Below are positions 7,893 to 16,345 of a stretch of 19,766 nucleotides of DNA, piece after piece. Origin of the DNA: an uncultured Flavobacteriaceae bacterium (lineage in GTDB: Bacteria > Bacteroidota > Bacteroidia > Flavobacteriales > Flavobacteriaceae); assembly GCA_913044085.1 (NCBI GenBank), contig CAJWNW010000022.1, positions 1 through 19,766 of the forward strand, in the 5' to 3' direction. The notes beneath the pieces are model-generated. The model was given only the letters and a program-made list of their open reading frames with translations. It did no database searches and was not told where the DNA came from. How positions within the stretch are numbered: the stretch's first letter is position 1; each line of letters starts with the position of its first letter. A program made the position numbers and the translations under genes.

Positions 7893-10190
7893 TCATTTTT
7901 TTTCTGACATTGAATATGGAATTGATTCTTCCGATGAACCCCAATTATAATTAGGTTTGCTACTCATTCGAAAATCAATTTCCATGCCGTTTAAAAGTGC
8001 ATCATGATCTAACCAGTTTTTATTATATGTTTTACCATCAACGGATAATTTATCAATGTATACAGATTTTTTATTGTTGTTATGATTATTAATTGTCACA
8101 TTTTGACCATTGTTTAAACTAATTTCTACTTTTTTAAATAGTGGACTTCCAATCAAATATTGTCCGGTTACAGGAGCAACAGGATAAAATCCCATTGATG
8201 AAAATAAAAACCAGGCAGATGTTTGTCCATTATCTTCATCCCCACAATATCCATCTTCTTGACTTCCGTATAGGTTGTCCATAACAAACCTTACTTTTTC
8301 TTGAGTTTTCCATGGCTGAAGTGCATAATTATACAAATACAACACATGTTGTATCGGTTGATTTCCATGTGCGTACTGCCCCATTTCAATTAACTCCATT
8401 TCTAATATTTCGTGGATTTTGAACCCATAATAACTGAAATCTGAAGTAGGGGGGGTTGTAAAAATAGAATCCATTTTAGCAATAAAATTTTCAGTCCCTC
8501 CCATAAGATTGATAAGGCCTTGAATATCATGTAAGACGGACCATGTATAATGCCATGAACTACCTTCAGTAAAAACGCCGCCCCATTTATCTGGCCTAAA
8601 CTTGGATTCAAAATCACCTTTCTTAGACTTTCCTCTCATAAAATTTACAGAAGGATCGAAAACATTTTTAAAGTTATATGATCTTTCTTTAAAAATATTA
8701 ATCTCATCTGCTGGTTTATTTAATTTCTCACCTAATTTGTAAATACAGTAGTCGTTGTAAGTGTATTCGAGAGTACGTGCTACACTCTCATTAACTTTAA
8801 TATCAAATGGAATGTATCCCAGTGCGTTATAGGCCTTGAACCCTTTTCTTCCCACGGAGCCTAAAGGCCCTTCATTGACAGTGTTTTTTAGGATAGCTTG
8901 GTAGGCAGTCTCAACATCAAAGTCTCTGTTGCCTTTTATATAGGCCTCGGCTATGATGGATGCAGAATTTGATCCAATCATACAATCTCTGTGGCCGGGA
9001 CTTGACCACTCGGGCAACCAACCACTTTCTTTATATGGGTTAACCATGATACCTTGAATAATTTCACCCATTTTTTCTGGATACAACAAATTATAAAAAG
9101 GGAATACTGCACGAAAAGTATCCCAAAATCCATTATCTGTATAAAGAGGCCCGTTTAAAATTTCTCCATTGTATGGGCTGTAATGTATTTGTTTGCCTTT
9201 AATATCATATTCATGTAAAGAGCGAGGGAATAATATGGTCCTGTAAAAACAAGAATAAAATTTTACTATGTTATCGTTACTATCTTTTTTGTCAGTTTCG
9301 ACTACTGGTGTTATCTTAATTTTTGAGAGTTCGTTATTCCATATTTTTTTTGCATTTGCTTTGGTGGCTTCAAAACTTTGGTTTATGGGTATTTCGCGAT
9401 TAAGGTTTATTAAAGCCTGTTCATGACTAATGAAGGACGATGAAACTCTAAATTCAATTGCTCCATCAATAATAGAGTCGTAACTTACATGTGCTCCTAC
9501 ATGGTCCCCATCTAATTTATCTTTTTTAAATAATTTCCCAGACCCGTCCCATGTTCCATAGCTATTGAAAGGCGTTTTAAACTCAATTATAAAATAATTT
9601 GAGAAATTTTCTGGGACTCCACCAGAGTTGTTTTTTGAAATACCATAGATTGTATTTTTTTCGGTATTTATTTCAATACTTGACCCTTTAAAAAAAGCAT
9701 CGATGATAATATTTATTTTTTTTTGAGCTGGAGAAATAAGCTTAAAATGGGCCGAACTTCTAGTAGGGGAAACTTCTAAATCTATGTCAGAATCAACCAA
9801 TTTAACCTTATAGTGATAAGGCTTAACGATTTTATTCTGATAGTTTGCCTTTCTTTGCTTTTCCAAAACATTAAGCCTTCCTGTAGTAGCCATGACAGAG
9901 AATGCTCCATAATCATTAATCCATGGGCTTGGCTGGTGGGTTTGTCGTATCCCGACAAGTCCTGAGTTTTTGTGTGTATAAATCCAACCATCCCCCATCT
10001 TTCCAGTTTGAGGTGTCCAAAAATTCATTCCCCAAGGCAAAGCAATCGCAGGATAAGTATTGCCTTTAGATAGTTCATGAGATGAATCGCTGCCAATCAA
10101 GGGGTTTACATATTTAGTAAAATCTTTTTCGCTCTGGGCAAAAAAATTCCCATTAAAAAAAATTAGAAAAAATACTACGAAACGGCTCAT
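7893..10190 (-). CDS. GH92 alpha-mannosidase, BT3990-like subtype (third GH92 of the operon)
   Basis: The 765-residue protein has a Sec signal peptide (cleavage near FFAQS) and the full GH92 architecture: an N-terminal beta-sandwich (about 25-280) opening with YVNPLIGS and GNTYPAIALPWGMNFWTPQ, then an (alpha/alpha)6 domain with NGFWDTFRA (353-361). GH92 enzymes are Ca2+-dependent, inverting exo-alpha-mannosidases. The motifs TEGSSWHYTW (541-550), HGNQP (608-612) and CGDEDNGQTSAW (649-660) are present. From memory, the characterised alpha-1,2-mannosidase BT3990 has acid Glu533 and base candidates Asp642/Asp644. Glu542, Asp651 and Asp653 here are each offset by exactly nine, which supports both the assignment and intact catalysis. 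A run of seven G (plus strand, 8449-8455) lies inside the gene with the frame intact. It lies 7 bases after the preceding GH92 gene. Alpha-1,2 specificity is inferred. Confidence 0.93.
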   Translation of the reverse strand: MSRFVVFFLIFFNGNFFAQSEKDFTKYVNPLIGSDSSHELSKGNTYPAIALPWGMNFWTPQTGKMGDGWIYTHKNSGLVGIRQTHQPSPWINDYGAFSVMATTGRLNVLEKQRKANYQNKIVKPYHYKVKLVDSDIDLEVSPTRSSAHFKLISPAQKKINIIIDAFFKGSSIEINTEKNTIYGISKNNSGGVPENFSNYFIIEFKTPFNSYGTWDGSGKLFKKDKLDGDHVGAHVSYDSIIDGAIEFRVSSSFISHEQALINLNREIPINQSFEATKANAKKIWNNELSKIKITPVVETDKKDSNDNIVKFYSCFYRTILFPRSLHEYDIKGKQIHYSPYNGEILNGPLYTDNGFWDTFRAVFPFYNLLYPEKMGEIIQGIMVNPYKESGWLPEWSSPGHRDCMIGSNSASIIAEAYIKGNRDFDVETAYQAILKNTVNEGPLGSVGRKGFKAYNALGYIPFDIKVNESVARTLEYTYNDYCIYKLGEKLNKPADEINIFKERSYNFKNVFDPSVNFMRGKSKKGDFESKFRPDKWGGVFTEGSSWHYTWSVLHDIQGLINLMGGTENFIAKMDSIFTTPPTSDFSYYGFKIHEILEMELIEMGQYAHGNQPIQHVLYLYNYALQPWKTQEKVRFVMDNLYGSQEDGYCGDEDNGQTSAWFLFSSMGFYPVAPVTGQYLIGSPLFKKVEISLNNGQNVTINNHNNNKKSVYIDKLSVDGKTYNKNWLDHDALLNGMEIDFRMSSKPNYNWGSSEESIPYSMSEKK

Positions 10191-10197
10191 TTTAAAT

Positions 10198-12459
10198 TTA
10201 ATATACTATAGATTTTGGTCTGTTTTTATAATCTTTACCAAACGCTTTGTTTGGCGTATCACTCATAACAAATTTTAATTCACCACCATTTGTAATGTCC
10301 TTGTGAGTTATGTAAGAATTGTTGTAATTCTCTCCATTTAATGTTACAGATTCTATGTATATGTTTTTTTCTGAATTATTTTCGGTTATAATTTTAAATT
10401 TTTCACCCCCTTGAAGTTCTATTAAAACTTCATCGAAAATAGGGCTTCCAAAAACATAAGCTCCATTAGAAGGATTGACAGGGTAGAAGCCTAGTGAAGA
10501 AAAAATATACCAAGCAGACATTTGTCCACAATCTTCGTTGCCACTGAGTCCGTCTGGCTGGTCGTTGTATAATTCACTTAAAATATATCTGACATTTTTG
10601 GGAATCTTATGTTGAGCCCCTGCATATGCGTACATGTAAGTGGTGTGATGACTTGGTTCATTTCCATGGGCATATTGGCCGATTAAGCCTGTAATATCCA
10701 TTGATGATCCCTCTTCAAGATCTGATGACATGCTAAACAAGGTGTCAAGTTTTTCTATGTATTTTTCATCCCCACCAAGCAGTTTAATTAAACCTTCTGG
10801 GTCTTGAGGCACAAGCCAAAGGTATTGCCATGCATTTCCCTCACAATAGTCATTAATCCTATGTTGTGCGGAAACAGGATCAAATGGTGTTCTCCATTCA
10901 CCATTAGATAATTTACCTCTCATGAATTTTGTTTCATCATCAAAATAGGTTTTGTATGCTTTAGATCGATCCAAGAAGTAATGATAATCATCTTTCATAT
11001 TCATTTCTTTTGCCAATTGAGCAATTCCCCAATCTCCAATAGCGTATTCCATAGAACTGGCTACAGATTCCACCATTAAATCAGAAGGAATGTACCCAAG
11101 ATTCATTAATTCTTTTACCCCAGGTTCAAAATAGCCAGTAGCACTTTTTTTAACCGCATTAAATGCTTCTTTCTTGTCTATATCAAATCCTTTTAAAACT
11201 GCATCAACTACTACGGGTATGGCGCTGTAACCCGGCATTGTGTTGGTTTCATTTCCTCTTAGGTGCCAAACGGGTAGTTTACCTTGGTGATCAAATATTT
11301 TGAGCATAGAATTGACCATGTCACTAACTCTTTCTGGATGGGTAATTGTATAGAGCGGATGTGCCGCTCTGTATGTATCCCAAAGAGAAAACAATGTGTA
11401 GTTTGTAAAAGTAGTATCTTTATAAACTTTTTTGTCCGTTCCTCTATACTCTCCATTCACATCATGGTATAAATTAGGTGCAATCATGGTGTGGTACATG
11501 GCAGTATAAAATATTTTTTTCTTTTTAATATCTTTTGTTTTTATCTTTATTTTAGACAATTCACGATTCCATTCATAAATAGCATTGTTGTGAACTTTTT
11601 CAAAATCCCAATGTGGAATTTCGTGGATTAAGTTTTCTAAAGCATTTTTCGAACTCACAGTTGAAACGCCCATTTTAAAGAATACCTCTTCTCCCTCTTT
11701 GGTTTCAAACTCTAAAAATCCCTTTACATACTTACCCTTTTTTTCATCATCCTTAATCTGTCTTCCTCTGTCATACAATAAAAAGTTTTTTACAGGCTTT
11801 GAAGTTACCGCTGAGAAAAATTCTCTTTGATCTTTTGCCCATCCAGTGGAAAATCTATACCCCTCAAACAAAGTATCATTTATTTTTCTTAAAAAGGTTT
11901 CTGTGGGTCTATCGGCACTTCCTTCTCCCAAGTCAATAATAATTTTAGAGTCTGTCGATTTTGGATAGGTATATCGGTGGAGGCCTACTCTTTTAGAAGC
12001 CGTTAATTCAACTTTTATGTTGTATCTTTCTAAAAAGACACTGTAATATCCAGGTGAAGCCTGTTCTTTTTCTTTTCTGTATAATGAAGAATAGCCCTTC
12101 ATGTGATTTTCTTGCGTTCCAGCATTTATCTTGAGTGGTCCATTTACAGGCATGACAGTCAATTCTCCTAAATCTGACATTCCAGTGCCACTAACATTTA
12201 AATGACAGAATCCTTTTACAATACTGTCTGAGTGGTGGTAAGAGGATGACCAGTCCCAGCCTTTGTTGAAATTTGTAGGCCCAACTTGTACCCCACCAAA
12301 AGGAACATTTGCACCAACAAAAACGTGTCCATGACCTCCAGAGCCAATGAAAGGGTCCACATATTTTACGTAATTATTTTTTGGAATCCTACCAAAGCTG
12401 AAAATTATTATGCAAATTAATGCAATAGATATACTCTGAATTATTTTTTGTATTCTCAT
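10198..12459 (-). CDS. GH92 alpha-mannosidase (second GH92 of the operon)
   Basis: The 753-residue protein has an N-terminal hydrophobic stretch (about 7-22) acting as signal peptide or anchor, with no lipobox. GH92 hallmarks in order are YVDPFIGSGGHGHVFVGA (33-50), SLWDTYRAAHPLY (358-370), YCEGNAWQYLW (538-548), QYAHGNEPSHH (595-605) and GNEDCGQMSAWY (640-651). By position, Glu540 is the likely general acid and Asp643 the likely base. The residue two before the base is Asn641, where the downstream GH92 enzyme has Asp651, so the two enzymes belong to different GH92 subgroups and probably cleave different linkages or aglycones. It is exported and expected to trim non-reducing alpha-mannosyl residues. 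Gaps are 12 bases to the GH92 gene before it and 7 bases to the one after it, consistent with one transcript. Family assignment is certain; linkage preference cannot be read from the sequence. Confidence 0.94.
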   Translation of the reverse strand: MRIQKIIQSISIALICIIIFSFGRIPKNNYVKYVDPFIGSGGHGHVFVGANVPFGGVQVGPTNFNKGWDWSSSYHHSDSIVKGFCHLNVSGTGMSDLGELTVMPVNGPLKINAGTQENHMKGYSSLYRKEKEQASPGYYSVFLERYNIKVELTASKRVGLHRYTYPKSTDSKIIIDLGEGSADRPTETFLRKINDTLFEGYRFSTGWAKDQREFFSAVTSKPVKNFLLYDRGRQIKDDEKKGKYVKGFLEFETKEGEEVFFKMGVSTVSSKNALENLIHEIPHWDFEKVHNNAIYEWNRELSKIKIKTKDIKKKKIFYTAMYHTMIAPNLYHDVNGEYRGTDKKVYKDTTFTNYTLFSLWDTYRAAHPLYTITHPERVSDMVNSMLKIFDHQGKLPVWHLRGNETNTMPGYSAIPVVVDAVLKGFDIDKKEAFNAVKKSATGYFEPGVKELMNLGYIPSDLMVESVASSMEYAIGDWGIAQLAKEMNMKDDYHYFLDRSKAYKTYFDDETKFMRGKLSNGEWRTPFDPVSAQHRINDYCEGNAWQYLWLVPQDPEGLIKLLGGDEKYIEKLDTLFSMSSDLEEGSSMDITGLIGQYAHGNEPSHHTTYMYAYAGAQHKIPKNVRYILSELYNDQPDGLSGNEDCGQMSAWYIFSSLGFYPVNPSNGAYVFGSPIFDEVLIELQGGEKFKIITENNSEKNIYIESVTLNGENYNNSYITHKDITNGGELKFVMSDTPNKAFGKDYKNRPKSIVY

Positions 12460-12471
12460 GTTTGATTGTTT

Positions 12472-14610
12472 TTAGTAAGTGGGTGCATTTTCTTTAATTA
12501 TCCATTTGTTATCCACGTTCTTATTGAACGTGATTGTCCCCCCATTTTTTATTTGATTTAAGCCTAACCATGTGTTGTGGTGGCTTAGGGCATTCACACT
12601 GACTGATTTAATGACATCTATATTTTCATTATATTTTTGAATTGTTAAAACATCATTAGGTAATCGGATTTTTATTTTTTTGAATTTTGGTAAATTCATT
12701 GCAAAACCTCCAACTCCAGGAATGACTGGGTAAAGCCCTATAGAAGAAAAAACATACCACGATCCCATGGCTCCAAGATCATCATTCCCCGGTAATCCAG
12801 ATGGTGAATTTTGATACATCTCGTTGTGAATTCTGTTTATGGTTTTAGATGTTTTCTCGGGTTCATCGGTCCAATTGTATACCCAGGGCACATGAAAATC
12901 TGGTTCATTCCCCGAAGCGAACCATTTATCTTCATATCTTGCATCCAGTCTTATAAAAAGAGAATCTAACCTTTGTTGGGCGATTTTTTTGCCTCCAATT
13001 TTTTGAATCAATCCGTCTAAATCGTAGGGAACCATCCAAAAATAATTCTTGTATGTACCTTCTCTCCAGTCGTGGTTGATATCTTTCCATATGTTATTGG
13101 GGTATTTGGAATTGAGCCATTTAATTTTTGGGTTGTAAATATTTTGCCAGCTTTTAGATCTTTTGAGGAAAAAATTATATTGTTCTTTATCATTTAAGGC
13201 TTGTAATGCAAATTGACCGATTGCAAAATCGGAAGATGTGTATTCTAAATGCATGGAAGCGAAGGTGTGGCCATGCTTTATGTATTCTTCCAAATAAGGT
13301 CTAATTTCTTGATTTTGAGACCTCAATCTAGGAATTGTAGCTCCGCTTTTCATGTGCTTAAATGCATTTTGAATATCGAAGTCTTTGGCACCAAAACAAT
13401 ACGAATTTGAGATTAAAATAGGGGTTGGATCTCCCTGCATAATTCCTGTTTCTGTATTTGCTAGAATCCATCTGCCATAACCGCCTGATTGATCGGCAAA
13501 ATCTACCAAAGATTGCACCATATCACTACTTTGATTTGGAAATAACCAAGCCAACAATTGTGCCTGTGTTCTGTAAGTGTCCCAAACACTGAAAGAGCTA
13601 TACTGCTCTCTTTCATTTTTTGTCTTTTGAATTTTAAAATCTGCGCCTAAATATTCCCCATTAGCGTCACTCACAACATTAGGATGAATAAGGCTCCTGT
13701 AGAAGTTAGTGTAGAATTGAATTAAAGAATCTTTATCATCACTTGATATTAAAATAGTGCTTAACTTTTCATTCCAGGATTCTTGGTTTTTTGATAAATA
13801 GGACTGAAAATTAAATCCAACATCCTCAAATTTCATATTCATTTTAGCATTTTCAATTGAAACAAATGAAATAGAAATTCTATAATTAACTTCTTTGTTC
13901 ATTGAGGTATCAAATGTGAAAATGGTTCCAGAATTTGGCCCTTCGGCTGAACGCTTACTTAGAATTCTATTTTTTTTCCAGACTTTAAATTCCAAAGAAG
14001 GTCTGTCAAATTCCGCATAAAAAAATATAGGATAGTTTGTGTCTGTTCCACAAAAATTGCCACCAGTTGCATAACCTTCACAACTCTTCAAAGAAGTATT
14101 TGTGACGAATGCGTTATTAACTTTTGTGGAATTAATACCAGATCCAATTATGACGGTTCCTCTGTCAGAAGCACCAAATTTGAACTTAGCAACAGCAGTT
14201 CTTTTAGTAGCGGTAACGCTAATTTCTGTTCCATCATTCATCTCTACAGATAATAGTCCAGCTTTGGAGTTTTTAATTGACTTGTAGCAATCAAATGACT
14301 CCATGTTATTTGGGGATTTTTTCATTTCGTTGGAAATGGCCATGACAGGGAAATTACCCATATTTGGACAACCAGCACCACTTAGCTGTGTAATAACAAA
14401 ACCCTTATTTGGAGAAAAAAAACTGGGTGTGAATTGAACCATTCCAAATGGATAGGTAGCACCTATAAATGTATATCCGCTACTAAGTCCATTGTCTTTG
14501 GAACCTATGATTGTATTTACATAATCATGTAAATTTTGCGAGTGTGATTTTGAAAAAAAAAGACAAAATAATAGCGTTACATATATGCTTTTATTCAATA
14601 ATTGCACCAT
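12472..14610 (-). CDS. Divergent GH92 alpha-mannosidase (first GH92 of the operon)
   Basis: An open frame extends to 14667, but its first 19 residues lie within the end of the preceding gene and have no signal-peptide character. The ATG at 14608-14610 gives MVQLLNKSIYVTLLFCLFFS, a good Sec signal ending near SHSQ, and a 712-residue protein. It overlaps the upstream stop by 20 bases, which suggests translational coupling; GAGGGGA sits directly before this ATG, too close for an ordinary Shine-Dalgarno. GH92 motifs are DYVNTIIGS, VWDTYRTQ, WREGTYKNYFW (likely acid Glu517), SGNEPDFH and GNDDLGAMGSWYVFSS (likely base Asp611). The family's usual YAHGNEPSHH and CGQMSAW are changed (FASGNEPDFH, LGAMGSW), so this is the most divergent of the three GH92 proteins. 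It may act on another alpha-mannosyl linkage or at a branched position. Exported; catalytic residues appear intact. Confidence 0.9.
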   Translation of the reverse strand: MVQLLNKSIYVTLLFCLFFSKSHSQNLHDYVNTIIGSKDNGLSSGYTFIGATYPFGMVQFTPSFFSPNKGFVITQLSGAGCPNMGNFPVMAISNEMKKSPNNMESFDCYKSIKNSKAGLLSVEMNDGTEISVTATKRTAVAKFKFGASDRGTVIIGSGINSTKVNNAFVTNTSLKSCEGYATGGNFCGTDTNYPIFFYAEFDRPSLEFKVWKKNRILSKRSAEGPNSGTIFTFDTSMNKEVNYRISISFVSIENAKMNMKFEDVGFNFQSYLSKNQESWNEKLSTILISSDDKDSLIQFYTNFYRSLIHPNVVSDANGEYLGADFKIQKTKNEREQYSSFSVWDTYRTQAQLLAWLFPNQSSDMVQSLVDFADQSGGYGRWILANTETGIMQGDPTPILISNSYCFGAKDFDIQNAFKHMKSGATIPRLRSQNQEIRPYLEEYIKHGHTFASMHLEYTSSDFAIGQFALQALNDKEQYNFFLKRSKSWQNIYNPKIKWLNSKYPNNIWKDINHDWREGTYKNYFWMVPYDLDGLIQKIGGKKIAQQRLDSLFIRLDARYEDKWFASGNEPDFHVPWVYNWTDEPEKTSKTINRIHNEMYQNSPSGLPGNDDLGAMGSWYVFSSIGLYPVIPGVGGFAMNLPKFKKIKIRLPNDVLTIQKYNENIDVIKSVSVNALSHHNTWLGLNQIKNGGTITFNKNVDNKWIIKENAPTY

Positions 14611-16336
14611 TCCCCTCAAAATTAACTTCAATAAATTGGCACCCACTTCCAGCAACGGTACTAACATAACGTATTTTTAAATACCGAACCATTTCATTTG
14701 GCTGTACTTCATATTCTGCAGATTGAAGGTTTGCTCCTTCAATGTTTTCCGAGGACAATAGTATCCAACCAGCATCAATTAAGTTGCTTGAGCTTGTTGG
14801 AGCGGAAATTACATTGTTTCCAATAGATTGAAAACTAGGTAAAATGGTAGCACCTACTAAATCTAGCCTTCCCCAGATTTCTAGTTCTGTCGGATTGTTT
14901 CCTGAGTAATTAGAAGGATCTCTAAAATGAAATTTAGCTCCTTTAAGTTGAGTAACGACTCCCAAATCTATCGTAAAATGTCCAGGAACTGCATTCTCCC
15001 CAGAATGATATCCATTGACATCGCTTCCAGACCACAACGAGTTATTATCCCATAAATAATCACTTGGACTGGCACCATAGAATGTACCAGGGTTATCACT
15101 TGGCATCGTAGCTATTGAAAATAAAGATTTATCATGCGTAATGGGTTCTGTATTTTGCCCATAAAATGTCATCTCTGTCAATTGTGAATGTACATTTCCT
15201 ACTGTAGAAACTACTCTATATTTTACGTACCTAATATTGTTCATTGGACTGATTAAAAAACTATGATTGCTTTCATTTTGACCATCAAGCGTAACATCCT
15301 CCATGAGAAGCCAGCCAGAATTTGTTAAATCACTTTCTGTACTTTCATTTGTTTCTGCAAATGAAAGATCTCCCCTGCCCCAAACCTGCACTCTGGTGGC
15401 ATTATTTTGATTATTTGTTTGGGCATCTGGCATTTCTAATTTAACTTTTCTTAAAACAGTATTTACTCCTAGGTCTATTGTAAAATGGTGTGGAATATCG
15501 CCCGGTTGAGAGAAATATGTTTGTTGATTGTTACCATTCCAATTACCATCTCCATCAAAGAGAAATTCCTGGGGATTTGCTCCGTCATATTGACCATTGT
15601 TATCTCCGGGCATATCAATAATTTGTATAAACTCCTTGGACAACTCGGAATATGGTACATTAGGCAAACTGTAACTAATGGGTTCCAATGCTATGGTGTC
15701 GATACCTCTAATTCCCGATTGAATATAGGACTGAGTTGTTAAATTACCTAGTGGTAAAAAATCAATTAGCTTCAACTTGTTGTCTTCAAAAAATAGAGTA
15801 TCTCTAACAATCTCATTATTTTCGTTATCATAGTCGAGTGTTGTGAAAATAACAAACTCAGACTCTGCATTTCCAAAAAAGTTTACATAATTCCCATCTG
15901 TTTCAAAAGTAAAATCATTTACTTCTCTCGACGGTTGATCACCAACAAAATTTTCTCCAACTGCAAATCCGCTAACAGTTTGAGGAATTGATAGGTTCCC
16001 TTCTTGATCTTGAGTGATTACATCAAATTCATAAAAATCTTCATCTAGGTTTTCAATGATAATAGAATAGATTTCTGGTACATCACTTTCAATATCATAA
16101 ATTTCAGTACGGTTGTCAAATTCGACAATCACTTTATTTGAATTACCTAATAAATGAGTATATGCTTCTAATTGAGCTCTATACATACCTGGTCTAATAA
16201 GAAGTGTGTCTAATTTTCCAGAATAAATTATTTCACCGTCTAAATATTGTTGATGAATTTTGTCCATATCATTACAACTTGTTGTAGTTGCAATTAGACA
16301 AATTAAAAAAATCATTACAAACTTAAAGTATTTCAT
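14591..16336 (-). CDS. DUF4998 lipoprotein with two discoidin (F5/8 type C)-like domains, probable surface glycan-binding protein
   Basis: The 581-residue protein has a signal peptide ending in TTTSC (Cys21), so it is a lipoprotein, probably on the outer surface. Residues 22 to about 215 match the DUF4998 layout (YSGKLDTLLIRPGMYRAQLE, then VIVEFDNRTE). Two similar discoidin-like modules follow. The first covers about 236-394 (IIDMPGD, HHFTIDLG, VQVWGRGDL, VKYRVVSTVG) and the second about 404-577 (IATMPSD, GHFTIDLG, LEIWGRLDL, LKIRYVSTVA). No catalytic motif is seen. Proteins of this type sit in PULs at the place of SusE/SusF and are thought to bind the target glycan. The gene is 9 bases after the DUF4959 lipoprotein gene, and its 3' end overlaps the first GH92 start, linking binding protein and enzyme in one operon. 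Glycan specificity is unknown. Confidence 0.85.
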   Translation of the reverse strand: MKYFKFVMIFLICLIATTTSCNDMDKIHQQYLDGEIIYSGKLDTLLIRPGMYRAQLEAYTHLLGNSNKVIVEFDNRTEIYDIESDVPEIYSIIIENLDEDFYEFDVITQDQEGNLSIPQTVSGFAVGENFVGDQPSREVNDFTFETDGNYVNFFGNAESEFVIFTTLDYDNENNEIVRDTLFFEDNKLKLIDFLPLGNLTTQSYIQSGIRGIDTIALEPISYSLPNVPYSELSKEFIQIIDMPGDNNGQYDGANPQEFLFDGDGNWNGNNQQTYFSQPGDIPHHFTIDLGVNTVLRKVKLEMPDAQTNNQNNATRVQVWGRGDLSFAETNESTESDLTNSGWLLMEDVTLDGQNESNHSFLISPMNNIRYVKYRVVSTVGNVHSQLTEMTFYGQNTEPITHDKSLFSIATMPSDNPGTFYGASPSDYLWDNNSLWSGSDVNGYHSGENAVPGHFTIDLGVVTQLKGAKFHFRDPSNYSGNNPTELEIWGRLDLVGATILPSFQSIGNNVISAPTSSSNLIDAGWILLSSENIEGANLQSAEYEVQPNEMVRYLKIRYVSTVAGSGCQFIEVNFEGNGAIIE

Positions 16337-16345
16337 ATCATCTAG

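Noticed and set aside
8358..8360. Glu-to-Gln change in the HGNEP motif (HGNQP, Gln611) of the BT3990-like GH92, read as loss of the catalytic acid as in phosphomannoside-uncapping GH92 enzymes.
   Set aside because: By spacing to the GDEDNG motif, the general acid corresponds to Glu542 in TEGSSWHYTW, which is intact. HGNQP together with GDEDNG looks like a normal subgroup signature.
14611..14667. Nineteen-residue N-terminal extension of the first GH92 (start at 14667).
   Set aside because: It overlaps the discoidin-like domain of the preceding gene and has no signal-peptide character; the ATG at 14610 is followed directly by a good signal peptide.
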